Shown: positions 11,001 to 23,490 of the stretch, in pieces | Position numbering within the stretch: the first letter of the stretch is position 1 | Layout of the letters: the number at the start of each line of letters is the position of its first letter | Assembly (NCBI GenBank): GCA_038503035.1 | Contig: JAVSML010025538.1 | Span: 1,152,380-1,216,379, forward strand | Direction: 5' to 3' | Source of the DNA: Crocodylus rhombifer | Lineage: Eukaryota > Chordata > Crocodylia > Crocodylidae | Length of the DNA stretch: 64,000 bases | Translations under genes and position numbers: made by a program | Notes under the pieces: generated by a model | What the model was told of the DNA's origin: nothing | Databases searched by the model: none | The model's input: only the letters and a program-made list of their open reading frames with translations

Positions 11001-11829
11001 GAAAAAGAGTAGGAGAAAAATGTTCATTAAAATGGTGGGATTCTCCTAACAGAAATGGTCTATACTTTTGGAACAAAGATTTGTCTTTCTATAGATTTAG
11101 AACAGTAGGCCATTTGTTCATGGCCCGGGGGCTTAATTCTCCCTAAATTGAAATGGTGGTTTTTTAAAAACACTGCTTCAATTTAGGATGAAGTAAACCC
11201 CCGTGTCATGGACACCCATGTTAGAACCTGACCCTTACCTGCCTCTCGAGCAGTAGGGAGAGCAAGCTGCTGGTGGCAGAGAGGCCCCTGAGCTGAGAGG
11301 GAGCAGGGGGGTGCTTCCCTCCTCAACAGCAGTGCCCCCCCCCCCAGGTACCACCCACCCTCAGGCACCCAGCTTGGGCAGTCCTGGGTGGTACTGCAGC
11401 TGCGGAGGGAAGCACCAGGCCCCCATGCAGCTCAGGTAGGCAGGCAGGCCCCGGGGGGGCAGGGAGGAGGTGGAGATCAGGCTCACCACTTTTCACTTTT
11501 TTTTTTTTCTTCCTTCTGTGGCGCCTGTCTTCCTGGGCTGCTGCTGGGCTGCCTACACAGCCCCTGAGCCGCACGGGGCCCGATACTTCCCTCCACAGCT
11601 GAAGGGTAGAAAACTAAAACTCCCCTGAGGTGTTCTACCTTGCACCTCACCAAAGTCATTTGCTACGTCCCAAAGTTATTTAAGGCACATTACGCTGCCT
11701 AACATGTTACAGCGGCTGAATTAACGTATAATATGCCACCGAATGTGCAAACAGCAATGCCATTAAAACAGTGCAAAAGGCATTTAAATCGCTTTAAACC
11801 TGCTTTAAAGTGTCGTCTACAAACGCCTG
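11001..11829. repeat. GC-rich repeat block, unclassified
   Basis: About 11180-11600 is strongly GC-rich with a C13 run near 11335. The stretch at about 11356-11440 (GGCACCCAGCTTGGG, GTACTGCAGCTGCGGAGG, CATGCAGCTC) has a diverged second copy at about 33419-33500, so this is a dispersed repeat. It grades into AT-rich sequence by 11640. Short minus-strand frames here are compositional. Confidence 0.45.
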
Positions 11830-12091
11830 TAGAGACCAACCTTTTTGGCAGGCATGCCACAAATTAGTCCTGCACCATGCCCCCTTGCCACTCTAATGCC
11901 TTTCCCCTGTCCAATCTGCTGCTGTGCTTTCTGCTCCTTGCCCTTTACTACCTGCCTGATCTGCTGGTCTGCTTTCTGTTTTCTGCCATTCTGTCACTAT
12001 TCTGCCTGTTCCCCCCCTGATCTGCCCTGTGCCACACACACAGACTTATTGTGCCACTTAAGGCACATATGCCACAGATCAGGGACCCGTG
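11830..12091 (-). mobile_element. hAT-like element, family 1, copy 2
   Basis: Starts AGAGACCAACCTTTTTGGCA with GGCATGCCAC close behind and ends GCCACAGATCAGGGACCCGT. The pyrimidine-rich core (CTGCTGTGCTTTCTGCTCCT) is shared with 592-835 and 31792-32000. No target duplication found. The 89-codon frame over it is a by-product of the repeat. Confidence 0.65.
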
Positions 12092-13554
12092 ATTTAGAAA
12101 AAAAAATATGTTAAACAGCCTTCATTAAGCTCCAACCTTTTACTTTGAACCGCAGGCATGCCATGGTCTTTCATACGCAAGGCTGGATTTAAATATAGCT
12201 CCCGATCCATTGTTCAGATTTCACAGTTTGTTAGTTCAAGGGTGTTTAACAAAAGCTTCCCCCCCCTTCTATACCATAAATTGATTCTTTTTATTAAAAA
12301 AATTAACATTTAAGGTGTTTTTCCTCTATGATTTCAGAGATAAAGCTGGTCCTTACAACATGCAATATTTATGGCAAGGTTATTAACAAAATAAACAAAC
12401 CGAATAAATCTAAAATCAAAACAGGTAACAAAATGTAACGGTATGCTAAAAATCCTGGCAATACAGAACAAATAACCTCTACAGAGACCTTTACAATTTA
12501 AACCAACACGGTGTATATACAAGCTAGTTTTCTCCTTCACTTGTCTGCCAAGTGACCAGACTTCAGGCTTTCATGGCTCCCCTGCAAGAGTTGATGATAT
12601 CACTAACACCTAAAACAGAGCAGTGGAGGCTAGCTGCACTGTGGTCATTAGAATCCAGGGACAAGCAGTACCTTGAACTGAAGTGAAAAAGTAATTGCTT
12701 TACAACATTTTAGTCTTAAACTGGAAATATATATACATCGTACCCTGCTGAACTGTAATTCACTTCTCTGCAGAGGGTCCACACAAACCCATGCCCCACT
12801 GGGGTCTCATTTAGCTAACTGGGGTCAGGCCTCACTGTGAACCTTTGTGCATAGGGCTGAATATAAATCTCTGCAATTTGGGATCTTGTCCATCACAAAC
12901 AATACCTTGAGGTTAACTCTAAAGCCTAGTTAAAGATTTTAAAGAAATTGAATATGTTGTTATCCTAGGGAGGGTCTACTAATTTAAGCAACTCTTGGTC
13001 TTGTCCCTTTTAATGATGCCTGCGCTGTCACCATAAATTCAAATTTCATTTAGACATAAATTTGGTAAAGTTGGCCATTAATAGAGTTAAGAGCAATGGA
13101 GATGTTATATCTCATTACAATAAAACAAATAATTTATAACAAATAGTTATCTCCTGGCAATACCTCTAATCTTTATAGCACTGAAAACCTAAAAGTCAAC
13201 TTTCATGTGAGTTTCATAATTTACATTATTAGTGAGAACAAGAAGTAAATAAATATAAAACACAATTAAATTAGAACAAAATCACAGTTTTTAAGCTATA
13301 TTATTTTGGTTAAACCACAGTTGACTCTGTAGTAGCTGTTTTAAGGTTGGCTGTATATTTTTGTTGAAGATTTTAGATATCAGATTCAATCTGGTGCACT
13401 GATATAAGATCTTTTATGTTTGTTTATAAAAACAAGAATTTTGGTTATGTACTTGTATATCTGAAAACAATAAGCCTTAATACATGTAAATATTTAAATT
13501 TATCTGAAAGAAGATACTAACAAACCTTATAAACACTTCACTTACATTATGCCA
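12092..13554. other. Single-copy-like AT-rich DNA
   Basis: No repeat family or gene signature recognised apart from short homopolymers. Confidence 0.5.
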
Positions 13555-13946
13555 TATTTACCCAAATCCAAGATGACTTGAAATTTAAGACAACCCCAGA
13601 AAAATTAAACTCTATATCATGACAATTGTACATGTATTATACTTTTCAAGTATATAATCTAATTATTTCAGGGTCATATTAAATTCACACCCTCCACCTT
13701 TGCAGTGGGGAAAGCAGCAGCCTGCCCCACCATGCGTCTCCTTCAAACCACGTGATTTCTCCTGTGCTAGGCTCTTCCTCCCCCAACATCCAGTTCTCTC
13801 TCCCAGGTCAGGGCTGGAGTCAGAGATAAAGCCACAGCAGCTACCTACCTAGACCATACTCAAATCTAAGATGAGTTTCCCCTTCTCCCCGCCCCATGTT
13901 GGAGGGCAGGAGTGACCTCATTTTGGACTCAAGTACAATGGTACTT
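13555..13946. mobile_element. Diverged MITE with inverted ends
   Basis: Left end TTTACCCAAATCCAAGATGA; right end in reverse complement TTGTACTTGAGTCCAAAATG, followed by AGG. An internal direct repeat of the end motif (ACTCAAATCTAAGATGAG, about 13858) is also present. The core is GC-richer than the flanks. Superfamily not assigned. Confidence 0.5.
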
Positions 13947-15249
13947 TTGTATGTGAAATATTTCAACTTCAGTTTATATACAGCCAGCATTGGGTGGAAC
14001 AGAGCAAACATTTACAGAATACAGTAGCCTTCTAGCAGAGAGATTCTCAGGATGTCAAAAAAGTACAATATAAACCTGACACTGCACTGGGAGAAAAGAG
14101 CACAGTTACTCACATTTGAACAGAGTCAAGAGGCTGGTCTTATATTTCAAGTTTTCAAAAACATTTTTAAAATGCTATAAAATTGTCAGATTGTAATTTT
14201 TTAGTGAAGTCAATGGACAATTTGTAACTCTTTGTACTGCAGCATGAACAAGGGTTCTTATCCCCTGTGCAACTACTTTAATGCACATTCATTGGGGCCT
14301 TATATATCTTCTCAAAAGCCTGATCCTGCAAACACTTACACATGTGAGTGACTACACTGTCCCAGAGCAAAACAAATATGAGTAATTTTATGCGCGTGCA
14401 GGTCTCAGATTACCACCACCATTTATCCTACACAATAGATATGCCTCTGGTATTCCACTTACCATACCTGATCCATCAGAGTTTATAAAATCTGATGAGA
14501 TAACAGCCTTTATTGATACAACTGCTCATAATTAAAGTGAGCTGGAGATGTATAACAGTTTGGTTCAAGTGCATTCCATAATGTGTGTCAGGGTTTACCC
14601 CACCCCCCTGCCCCACCCAATCCTCCTAGCCATCTTCCTTTTGTTACATTTATGCAATAAAATTTATGCCCTACTGTTATATCAAATACATGTTAAGTGA
14701 GAGGTTGTGGATATATTTACCCATTCAGTGTTCCACCTGGTAAATTACAGATTAAAGGTTTGTTAAAACCAAAATCAATAAAAAAAAGCCTTAGTAATTG
14801 CATTCAACTAAAATATGTAAGCCATACCAAAATATAAAACACCATGCAAATAAATAAAATATAAATAAAATAAAAGCAGATAGTAAAATGGACCTACATA
14901 AATCTCACAAATCAAGCAATCAGAAATACTCAAAAAGAGAACTATAAATCTTAATACCTGTCCCAATGTAGATGTGATAACAGTATATGAATGAAATGAG
15001 ATGTCTTGAATCAGTAAGATCTGTAAGCTTTTATATGCTTTTGAAGTCAACGGAACAATTTGCATGGTTAAGTTTATGCATATACCTTGGTGAATATGGG
15101 TTTTATGATAGGGTTTTTTGTATTATATTGGCTACATATATGATATTCTTACAAGGGTAGATGGTGTCAAATGTTAGGGCCCACTCTATTACCATTCAAG
15201 ACCATACTTGTTTATTATTGTCTTTAAAAAGAGGAGGATTAATAAATGA
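13947..15249. other. Single-copy-like AT-rich DNA
   Basis: No repeat or gene signature recognised. Confidence 0.5.
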
Positions 15250-15632
15250 GGCCCCTGACAAACATTCAACTAAAGGTACGAGGGGATCTGATGTCAGATC
15301 CCAACAATTGTGTTTCCTGCCATGCCATGTGTATATAACAGGAAGTGTCATTGTGGAATCTCACATCAAATCCCATCACACCATATTGCTGGTGCAGGGG
15401 AGCCCAATCTCAGTCTTTTCTGCACCACTAGCTTGGCTCCTAGCTGCAGGAGTGCATAATGCCCCATCATCTGATCAGCATTTCCAGCCAGGGGAGCGCA
15501 TGATGCAGTCCCATGGGTGGGAGCCCTGATTAGCTGAGGGGGACTCCCAGCCTCTAAAGCACATGGGAGTCTTGAAGGGATTCTTTGTGCTCCAGAGGCT
15601 GGGCACTGACCACACCTTCAATTAAAGGCGTG
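15250..15632. mobile_element. MITE-like element with internal hairpin and repeated end
   Basis: The end CCCTGACAAACATTCAACTA plus AAGGTACGAGG (from 15253) recurs in direct orientation at 15605-15632 as ACTGACCACACCTTCAATTA plus AAGGCGTGA. The core holds an imperfect hairpin (15284-15319 with 15339-15374). The element at 40988-41233 has a related end and a related core. The 122-codon frame (15161-15529) spans the hairpin and is not a gene. Confidence 0.5.
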
Positions 15633-15641
15633 ATAGAAACC

Positions 15642-17888
15642 AGCTAGAAAGTTATTATGCATATTTTGCATGACTTTGTGGCTTATTCCTTCTTTTATCA
15701 CAGTTAACTGATTAAATATATGGCGAAGTCACTACCTCAGATGTGCTTACCCAGTTAATTGCATCTTAAATGCAACTTCTGTCAGTTAGTGAACAAAGGC
15801 TATTTATTTCCCAACTCTACTTACTACTACTTGAACTTTCCCTGTGGCCTGCAACCTCTTTTATTGCAGTAAAAGTTTGCCATTTCTGCTTCATTTCCCT
15901 TCCTCCCTATAAGCTTACATAATATGAATATATATTTTTAAAATGCCCTGCATTCTCCACAATTGGTAGGCAGAATTTTACTTCCTTTTCAATAATCTTG
16001 AGGGCTCCATTTGTTTAAAAGAATACTTAGGCATTTCATGCTTTCTGTGCAGAACATCGACTATGTGGGAGTGCCTTATTTGCATAGTGGCATGTAAGTA
16101 GGATTTGGAGAAGCACACTGAAGTATATGACAATCAAAAATAGATATGTGGGAAACCTCTTAACTCCAGGGAAGATCTGTGCCCAAGTTTCAGCAACTCA
16201 GCTATACTGAAGGAATTGATGTACAAAATTCTGGACCTTGTAAAGGGCTTTGAGCACTTTAGTTTCTATGGGATGCCAGAATAATTCTAAGAATAATCTG
16301 TCATTCTTTCCAGGGTCTGGCACAGCAAAAATCAATGAACACTGGAATTTCAATCAATGTCAAGAGTTTGCATGTGATTTTCCCATCTACTGACATGCAG
16401 AACAAGTTACAGCTAATCTCTGCCACTGACACACCATCAATTTAATAACATAACCTTCTTTTGATGCGACTTGACTGCCATTATCATTCCAAATACAGTG
16501 AACTGATTTGCTAATACCAATATAGGAGAGAAAACTGAAGTCAAGATGTGAAATGAAAGAATATCTAGGACAGCTTCCAAGTTATGGCATTCATCCTCAA
16601 TCTGGTACCAGCAACTCATAGGAAAGTTCCTCCAGGTTCCTAAAGGAGGGTTTTAAAATATTCAAGAGTTTCCTTCTGAAACTTCTATTTTTTTTTACCT
16701 GAAATGTGATTAATGATATCAACACATTGAAACCACTGTATCAAACATAAGATTGACTTTTCAAGCTATAATAGTTTGCAGGCACTTGCATGAGACTACA
16801 CTGTTCCTCCTGGGTTGGGCCACAGAGAATATAGGACATAACTTCAGCTGATACTTTTGACCAGGCTTCACTGACTCCAAATATATTATCTGCATGTAAC
16901 ACCATGAAATATATCCTTATGGTAGGTAGCTTCCCACATTGGATAAGCAACGCATGAGGTCAGTGATAAATGTCCTGGAATCCCCTCATCATGTTAATAG
17001 CCAACTTGCAAAGCCACTTCATGTTGTTCAGCTTGCCCCCATCAAGCATGGGTGAAAAAAATGAAATATGTAAAATATAAGCAAAAGCATATCTTTGTTG
17101 GCCTTGCTTCTAGAATTGTAGAATATAAAATAAAACAAAGACCTGAGCATATATATGTAAGGAACTGTATTTATCTGCTGAGCTTCCTTTAAAACCTCAG
17201 ATGTGCAAATTTCATAACAGATTTAGCAACCTGACTTTAATGAATTGGCAAAAATCAAACCCAGTTGTCTTATTATGTAAATACAGCATTAAAGGCTCCA
17301 TCCTCAAAGATATTTCTTTTACACTGGTGTACTCAAAACCTGGAGCATCAGACAAATTGTAAAACTTCCTTCACTTAATGCAGAAATGAAGAAAAGTGGC
17401 TAGCTATGAAGGGGAATTCCTTATTCCTACTGGATCTGAGAAAATGTTAGCATATGAGCTCATTTTAAGCTCTCAGCTGGAATTTGGCTTCTTTTTTTAT
17501 TCAGGGGATTAAGGTTCCACTTTTTAAACATCTGCCATAAGAAGAGAGAACCAAATCTCTCCCCTTCCCCCTGTCCAGTACTGTGTGCTACTGATACATA
17601 ATGTTCTATAGCCAATGCACAGATCGTGGAAGAGTGCATCACCTTAAATCACTCCTGTTACTGTCAGTATAAGCCATTACTGCATTTGGGCCTGGTGGCA
17701 ATTTTTGTCTTATTGTCTGCATAAGATAGTGAATGCTGTGGAAAACAGCAAGTCTTCCACTGAAAGCTAATAGAAGAGTCACACATTCCTAATACTGCCC
17801 ACAAATGTTCCCATGAGCACTCCCTTGTTTTCAGCAGATGGCTTTGCATTTCCAAGCATGCAACTGAAAGCAAATTAATTCATTAAAG
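15642..17888. other. Single-copy-like AT-rich DNA
   Basis: No repeat or gene signature recognised; open frames are under 70 codons. Confidence 0.5.
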
Positions 17889-20282
17889 GTGAAACAATGC
17901 AAAAGTCACTCTGGAGGACAAGGTAGCACAGATGGCCCTACAGCAGCTAAACATGTGACATATCCAAACGCAAACCTACAGCCTTCCACAGACTGTTCCA
18001 AGGAACCTCAGATAACAGAGAAGATAAAAGGTAGGATGAAGAAGCCTCAGTGGAGAACCTCTACAATCCCAAGAAAGTAAGAGAAAATCCTTGTTCTATC
18101 AAGATGAGAAAAGAATTGCAAATGAGGCTCTTTATTATGAACTTTATTCATCATAGGATAACATTCCTTACAGCCTTGGATTTAAAAGAGAAGCTCCCAG
18201 AAGAGCACTGGATATGCACACTGCTGAAAATTATTTTTTGTTTGGAACAGCTAAACCTAAATTTTTAAATTTAAGAGTAACTATTTTTAGGTACCTCAAT
18301 CCAGGTTTAAACATGTAAGAGAAAGTAATGGAACACCTCCCTTACTTCTGTAGCACTCTTAAGACTGCCACCTAAAATTAAGTCCAGTCCATCCTGTCTC
18401 TGGTGTGCTAAAAGCACCAGTGATCACATCCCTGGAGAGTCTTCACTGCCCCCATTCTGGATATGGAGCCTGCAGTATGGAATTGGGTAGATCAGGCTGC
18501 TGCAATTTTCAGCGGCAGTCTCATGAGTGCTATGGAGACAATGGACATGTGCCCTAAGTTTCTAAAGCAGCACTGTGCATCCACACAAGCCATGGAACTT
18601 TTAACATTAATTTGTCTATTTAATTTGCTATTAAAGTCATAGGTTGACAAGCAGGAAGATCTAACAGCCTGACAGAAAGCCATCATGTATTTTAAAAACT
18701 ATGGGAAAAAAGTAATTTTCTATCCTGGAACTCTGAAAGTCCCAACATTGAAATCCTAATTTGTGACTCGTTTTAAAATGTTAGTAGTATGGTACCTTTG
18801 TAAAAAAAAAAAAAGGCACCAAGAAATATACATAGAAAGTACTAATGCTCCCGTTTGCTTTGCTTTTTAATCAGCTTACTCGGGATAGCATTAATTACAG
18901 TTAAAGGATGATCTGATTTAAACTGACCAGCGTAACTGATCTTAATCTGGTCAAGCCACTGTGAACAAGCAACCTAGAGATTGGATTAAACAGCCCAAAT
19001 GATGTTTAAAAAAATCCAATAAATATAAGCCATCTTATAAATCAAAGAGGACAAAAAAAATGTAGTTTATTTTAATCAGAGGGCATCAGCCTTTACAATA
19101 ATGTTTTATGCTACTAAAGAATTTCAGCCTCTCTTAAAAAGCTCCTCTATTGTGACTGATTTTGGCAAATTGCCATAGGCAGTGTAGATTTAAACATGCA
19201 GGGACAGATCCTCATCTGGTTTGAGTTATCAGAGCTGCTCCCTATCATGCAGTTTGGAAAGTTCAATATTCTGATGTTGTTGAGGTATAGATTTGACATT
19301 TTTAATACAGGGGAAATGACATTAATTTGTTAATAGCTAAACAACAAACAAAGATAACCACTCAATTAGCACATAAAGGCCAAAGGGAAGAAACAGACAA
19401 AGCAACAAATAAGTTTGCAGTTTTCTGTTTTTTTTTCAGAATTCTCATATGGTTTTCTCTGTTAACTGTCTCTAAGTCCCATACTGTGTGCACTTCTATT
19501 TTTTATTTCAAGTATTGAGCTAAAGAAATATTTTCAGTCACAATATCTGGCTTGTTGAAGTAGTGTATGGAAAAGAAAGGTCATATACTCAGTCATGTTG
19601 TATCTAATTCAAGTAAGAAAAAAATGCTGAGGACTGGTCTGAAGCACAGGGCCAGCAGAATTAAAACAAGCGCCTGTGAACTTGACTTGCATGTAACTGC
19701 TGCCATCTTAATAAGGTGAGAGCAGCTTTTGAATCCCAGGCAGATTCAGAAGCTGCAGCCCAGTCCCTGCCATATGGAGACAGCCTGGAATCTGTCAAGT
19801 TCACTTAGCAAATTTTATCTTTGGGGAGTCAGTCAGGCAGGCTAGATCGGAATAAACAGAATGCTGTTGAGATCTGGAGGCTAATGCTGGTACAGGCTGG
19901 ACTACTGAACCAAAAAAATCAGTTTTAAATAAACATGTGCTTGACTAGAAAAATTAGCAATAATTACAGCTGTGTGGGCATAGGAACAACTATCTCTGAA
20001 CGTTATCGGGCTCCAGAAAGCTCTATAACCTCTCTGTGGTGAAACTGAGCCACACCTAGATCTGCCCCCTGTTCCTTAAACATAAAAATGCCCTATCCTT
20101 GTATAATCTATAGAAGGACAAAGTGGTGATTGTTTTGAAATCTCATTCATATAACTATACATACTTTCCAAGCCTTTTTTTTGTTAAAGCAATGATATAG
20201 TGGATAATGCCATATGAATATGAATTACATGCAAGCCAAAGATGTTACCTTGTCCTCCAGCGTGACTTTTGCATTGTTTCAC
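17889..20282. mobile_element. 2.4-kb segment bounded by 40-base inverted repeats
   Basis: The 40 bases from 17889 (GTGAAACAATGCAAAAGTCA...) and the 40 bases ending at 20282, read on the minus strand, agree at 38 of 40 positions and face outward like transposon termini. No transposase is visible inside, and no target duplication is clear. The right end is immediately adjacent to, and overlaps by two bases, the 20281-21043 element. It could instead be two separate copies of a short dispersed repeat in opposite orientation. Confidence 0.4.
20273..20280 (+). other. Target-site duplication, left copy
   Basis: ATTGTTTC, identical to 21044-21051, flanking the 20281-21043 element. Confidence 0.8.
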
Positions 20283-21043
20283 TAGCAGATAGCTGCATGG
20301 AACATAACATGAACATATAAGAGTAAAAGGAGACAAAAATCTGGGGCCTCCAAATCTATAAAATTCTGTGTTGATGGATGGGGATTTTGTTGAGCTTTTG
20401 GAAAGAGCCAGAGTCTTAAAAGTAATCTTCAGCACATGCTTCTGCTGATATTCACCATAAAAGTCAGGTAAGTTCTATCCATTTTTATTGCTATCACCTA
20501 ACTTGCAAAAGGCAGGACATTAAGAAACAGCCATTTAAACATTTCTCGTATACCTTTTCATAATATAAATGTTTCTCAAACTGTGGTCTACGGAGCTCTT
20601 TCAGGTTGTGATCTACAAAGAGCTGCCAGGTCACATTCAGTGCTGATCTGTATCCTTGTTTTCACTGCTAAATCACTATAAAAACAATGTTCAAAACAAG
20701 CAAACAAACCTCCTTGGGATTTTCCTAATTTTTTTTTTCTTGGTAAACAATAACTGAATTTGCCGTAAGACCATGAACAAGAGGAAAGGTGGCCATGGCT
20801 GAAAATGGCGGTGGTTACAGCATGATCTCTCTACTACCGTTAATACTGGACAATGGTGTGGAAGTTTTAAAAACCCTCTATTAAGTACATTAAATGAGGA
20901 ATTTGATCCTTTTGCTTTCAGGTGGATTAGTGAAATAACATGCTTAGCCTTTAATAAGTATACATTTGAATGCAATGCAGGAGGATTCCATTTCACATAC
21001 AATTTATATGTTCATGTTATGTTCCGTGCAGCTATCTGCTAGT
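20281..21043. mobile_element. 763-base DNA transposon, near-perfect ends, 8-base target duplication
   Basis: The terminal inverted repeats are 20281-20320 and 21004-21043. They begin ACTAGCAGATAGCTGC and differ at one base in 40. The octamer ATTGTTTC occurs exactly at both flanks. An 8-base duplication is characteristic of hAT and P-type transposases, but the ends lack the usual leading CAG of hAT elements, so the superfamily is uncertain. There is no transposase frame, so it is non-autonomous. The close match of the ends suggests fairly recent movement. An inner segment (TTTCTCAAACTGTGGTCTAC, about 20570) resembles a hAT terminus and may be an older nested piece. Confidence 0.8.
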
Positions 21044-21051
21044 ATTGTTTC
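21044..21051 (+). other. Target-site duplication, right copy
   Basis: ATTGTTTC, identical to 20273-20280. Confidence 0.8.
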
Positions 21052-21688
21052 CAAGCTACCCAGCGTATTGTGTTGAATGGCTTCCTAAACTCTTGAGGTA
21101 AATAAGAGTATTGATATTACAGTCTAACTGCTCTTGTGAACATTTTGGATTATATGTACCACAGCAAATTTGTTCCCATAAAGTTTCATCTGGGGATGCA
21201 GAGGTTCAGGTCAGCTACTTATATGGCATTCTGAGAAGTCTTGTCATTAAGCAAAAGTGCTAAAAGGAGGCAACCCTAGGACCCATCAGTACCATCAGCA
21301 ACAAGCAATCTAGTCCTTAATCATAGGAGACAAAGGCTCAGAGAAACCTCAATTTGTCTAATGCTAAAGCAAGATGTTATTTCATACTTACTGCATAAAA
21401 GAGGAAAAGATGCTTAGACTACCAGTCAGGATATGTTAAGAAGGAGATTCTGCAATATCTAAGCAATTGTTTTTCTGCTAGATCTAGTTTGACATGCCCT
21501 GACTTTGAAACACTGTCCTACAACATGGTTGAAAGGATGTCTAGGTACTTTAGCAAGTCAGAGATATGTCCCCTATAATAGCAAACAGATCCAAGAGCTG
21601 AAGGTGAAGCTATCAGCAATAGTTTTTATTAGGTCACAGACAAACATTGATGATCTCATACACAAACTAAAAATATTACAAATAGGAG
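21052..21688. other. AT-rich DNA, nothing recognised
   Basis: No repeat or gene signature recognised. Confidence 0.5.
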
Positions 21689-22135
21689 GGAGTACAGGTT
21701 GTAGCTGTGTTGGTCTGCAGGCAAAAGTAATCAGAATTCTTGGGGAGGTAGTATCTTTGATTAGACCAACTAGTTTAAAAAAAAATCTTTATTTGCAAGC
21801 TTCCATGCACATGCATCCTTCCTCAGGCATAGGAGAGAGCAAAGATTATAAAATTACTCCCAGGTGGAAATGAAAATTCATTTTTCACAGGAGAACTGAA
21901 AGGTAGTATATGATCACTTTTCCAACTGGGATATCTTACACTACCTTTCAGCTCTCCTGTGAAATATGAATTTTCATTTCCACCTGGGAGAAATTTTACA
22001 ATCTTTGCACTCTCCTATGTCTGGGAAAGGATGCATGTGCCTGAAAGCTTGCAAATACAGATTTTTTTGCAACTATCTAGTTGGTCTAATAAAAGATATC
22101 ACTTCCCCAAGAGTTCTGATTACAAATAGGAAGGC
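21689..22135. mobile_element. Long inverted repeat of the GTTGGTCTAATAAAAGATATC family
   Basis: Arms 21726-21907 and 21940-22123 are reverse complements over about 180 bases with roughly 10% differences by eye, separated by 32 bases. Each arm carries the family core GATATCTTTTATTAGACCAAC (the left arm slightly altered), an AAGCTT-containing run and ATGCATCCTT. Two single-arm copies lie at 54560-54680 and 59225-59375. It is either a fold-back transposon with very long inverted ends or a head-to-head pair. The open frames at 21505-21873 and 21966-22166 lie in the arms and are not genes. Confidence 0.7.
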
Positions 22136-23165
22136 AGACTCATTCATTCTGGCATTGAAGCAGTAATCCATACTGCCCCCCCCCCCCTTTGCCAGATTTT
22201 ACTCCCAGAGGCTCAGATAGGGCAACTGCAATCACTGGTCCCCTACTGGGACTTTCTACCAATTAAGTAGAGTAGGTTTGAGTTGTCACTGAAGCTTGCA
22301 TAGACTGGGAAAGGTTATGAAGGGAATTGGGTTCTTAAATTAACACATGACCTAGATGAAATACCCACATTTACAGCATGTTTTCAGATTCAGTTTTGCT
22401 GTTCCCAATAGGATCTGTGCACAGTTCCTTCTATGATATGGACTGCTCAGTTTCAAGCTAAAATGTTAAGATTAATGTTTTAGATTAAGTGCATGTCTTT
22501 AATCTCTGAACTAGACTGTCTGAAAGATCTACTGGCCTGCCCAGCAGTCTGAACAAAGGTTCTTTTTAGTATTTACTACAACTGAATCACGTAGCTTCTC
22601 TAATGTGAAACACACTACAGCGTCCTCGTTACAGTTCTTTTTCAGTGAAGATGCTTGCCTTTGGCAAACCTTATGTACCTCTCCATCAAAAAAGGCTACA
22701 TACTTATCCTTTCATACAACAGCTTTTACCATGGTGTAATTCATTCTTTTCATATGTTGGCTTTCCTTTCTAAGACTATAGAATACAATCACACACATTC
22801 AGTGGGTTACTTGAACAACAGTAATTATAATGCAGTTAATATGTTAGTCAATAGTTAGTATTAAGTTTTTCAGTTTTTATGACAACTTAAGTTTACAATG
22901 AAAACAGTACACCTCAAAAATGCAAGAATATGTTATATGGATCTGTGTAAGTACAATAAGAGAAGGATGAAGGAGTGGACTTTTTAATTTCTGGGAATTT
23001 TATTTGTTTTTTGAGTTCTTCAAAAACATCTGCATTTGGCCATCACTGAAGTAAGTGTGGTCTGCCTTGTCAAAGCATACATTCCCAATTCATACTTTTA
23101 AGAACAAAGAGTATGTACAGAAGTTGCTTATTTTTTTCCTATTTAAAGCACTTTATTGCCATAAC
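22136..23165. other. AT-rich DNA with a poly-C tract
   Basis: A run of about 12 C lies near 22176-22188; otherwise nothing recognised. Confidence 0.5.
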
Positions 23166-23490
23166 TTAAGAGAAGTGCACAGTTTGCAGCACATTAAAAG
23201 TGGGTACAGTGCTTTAATTTAACCCTTGTTCAATGAGGTATTAAATTTGAAGTACTGTATTTTATAGCACTATAGCAACCTAAGGCACTTTAAATAACTT
23301 CTGTATGCTGGTCAAATTTCTGACCAGTGGAGATTCTCCACAAGGCTGCGGACAGCCCCCTGCCTCCTACCCTGGAAAGTGCAGGGAGGCTCAGAGCCCC
23401 CCTCCGCTGAATACTACACTCTGACATGTTTAAGAGCAATGTAATTTTATAGTGCTATAAATAGTGCACGGAGCACTTTTGTACACACCC
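23166..23490. mobile_element. Possible diverged MITE
   Basis: Several copies of TTTATAGCACTATAG-type and GTGCAC...AGTGC words lie in opposing orientation (about 23256-23275 and 23436-23470) around a GC-rich core at 23330-23410. Suggestive only. Confidence 0.3.

Noticed and set aside
15161..15529. 122-codon frame
   Set aside because: Falls on a MITE with an internal hairpin that explains the sequence.
18840..19880. Two conserved-looking stretches (18840-19020 and 19640-19880) considered as regulatory elements
   Set aside because: They lie inside the 17889-20282 segment that may itself be a transposon, and conservation could not be tested.
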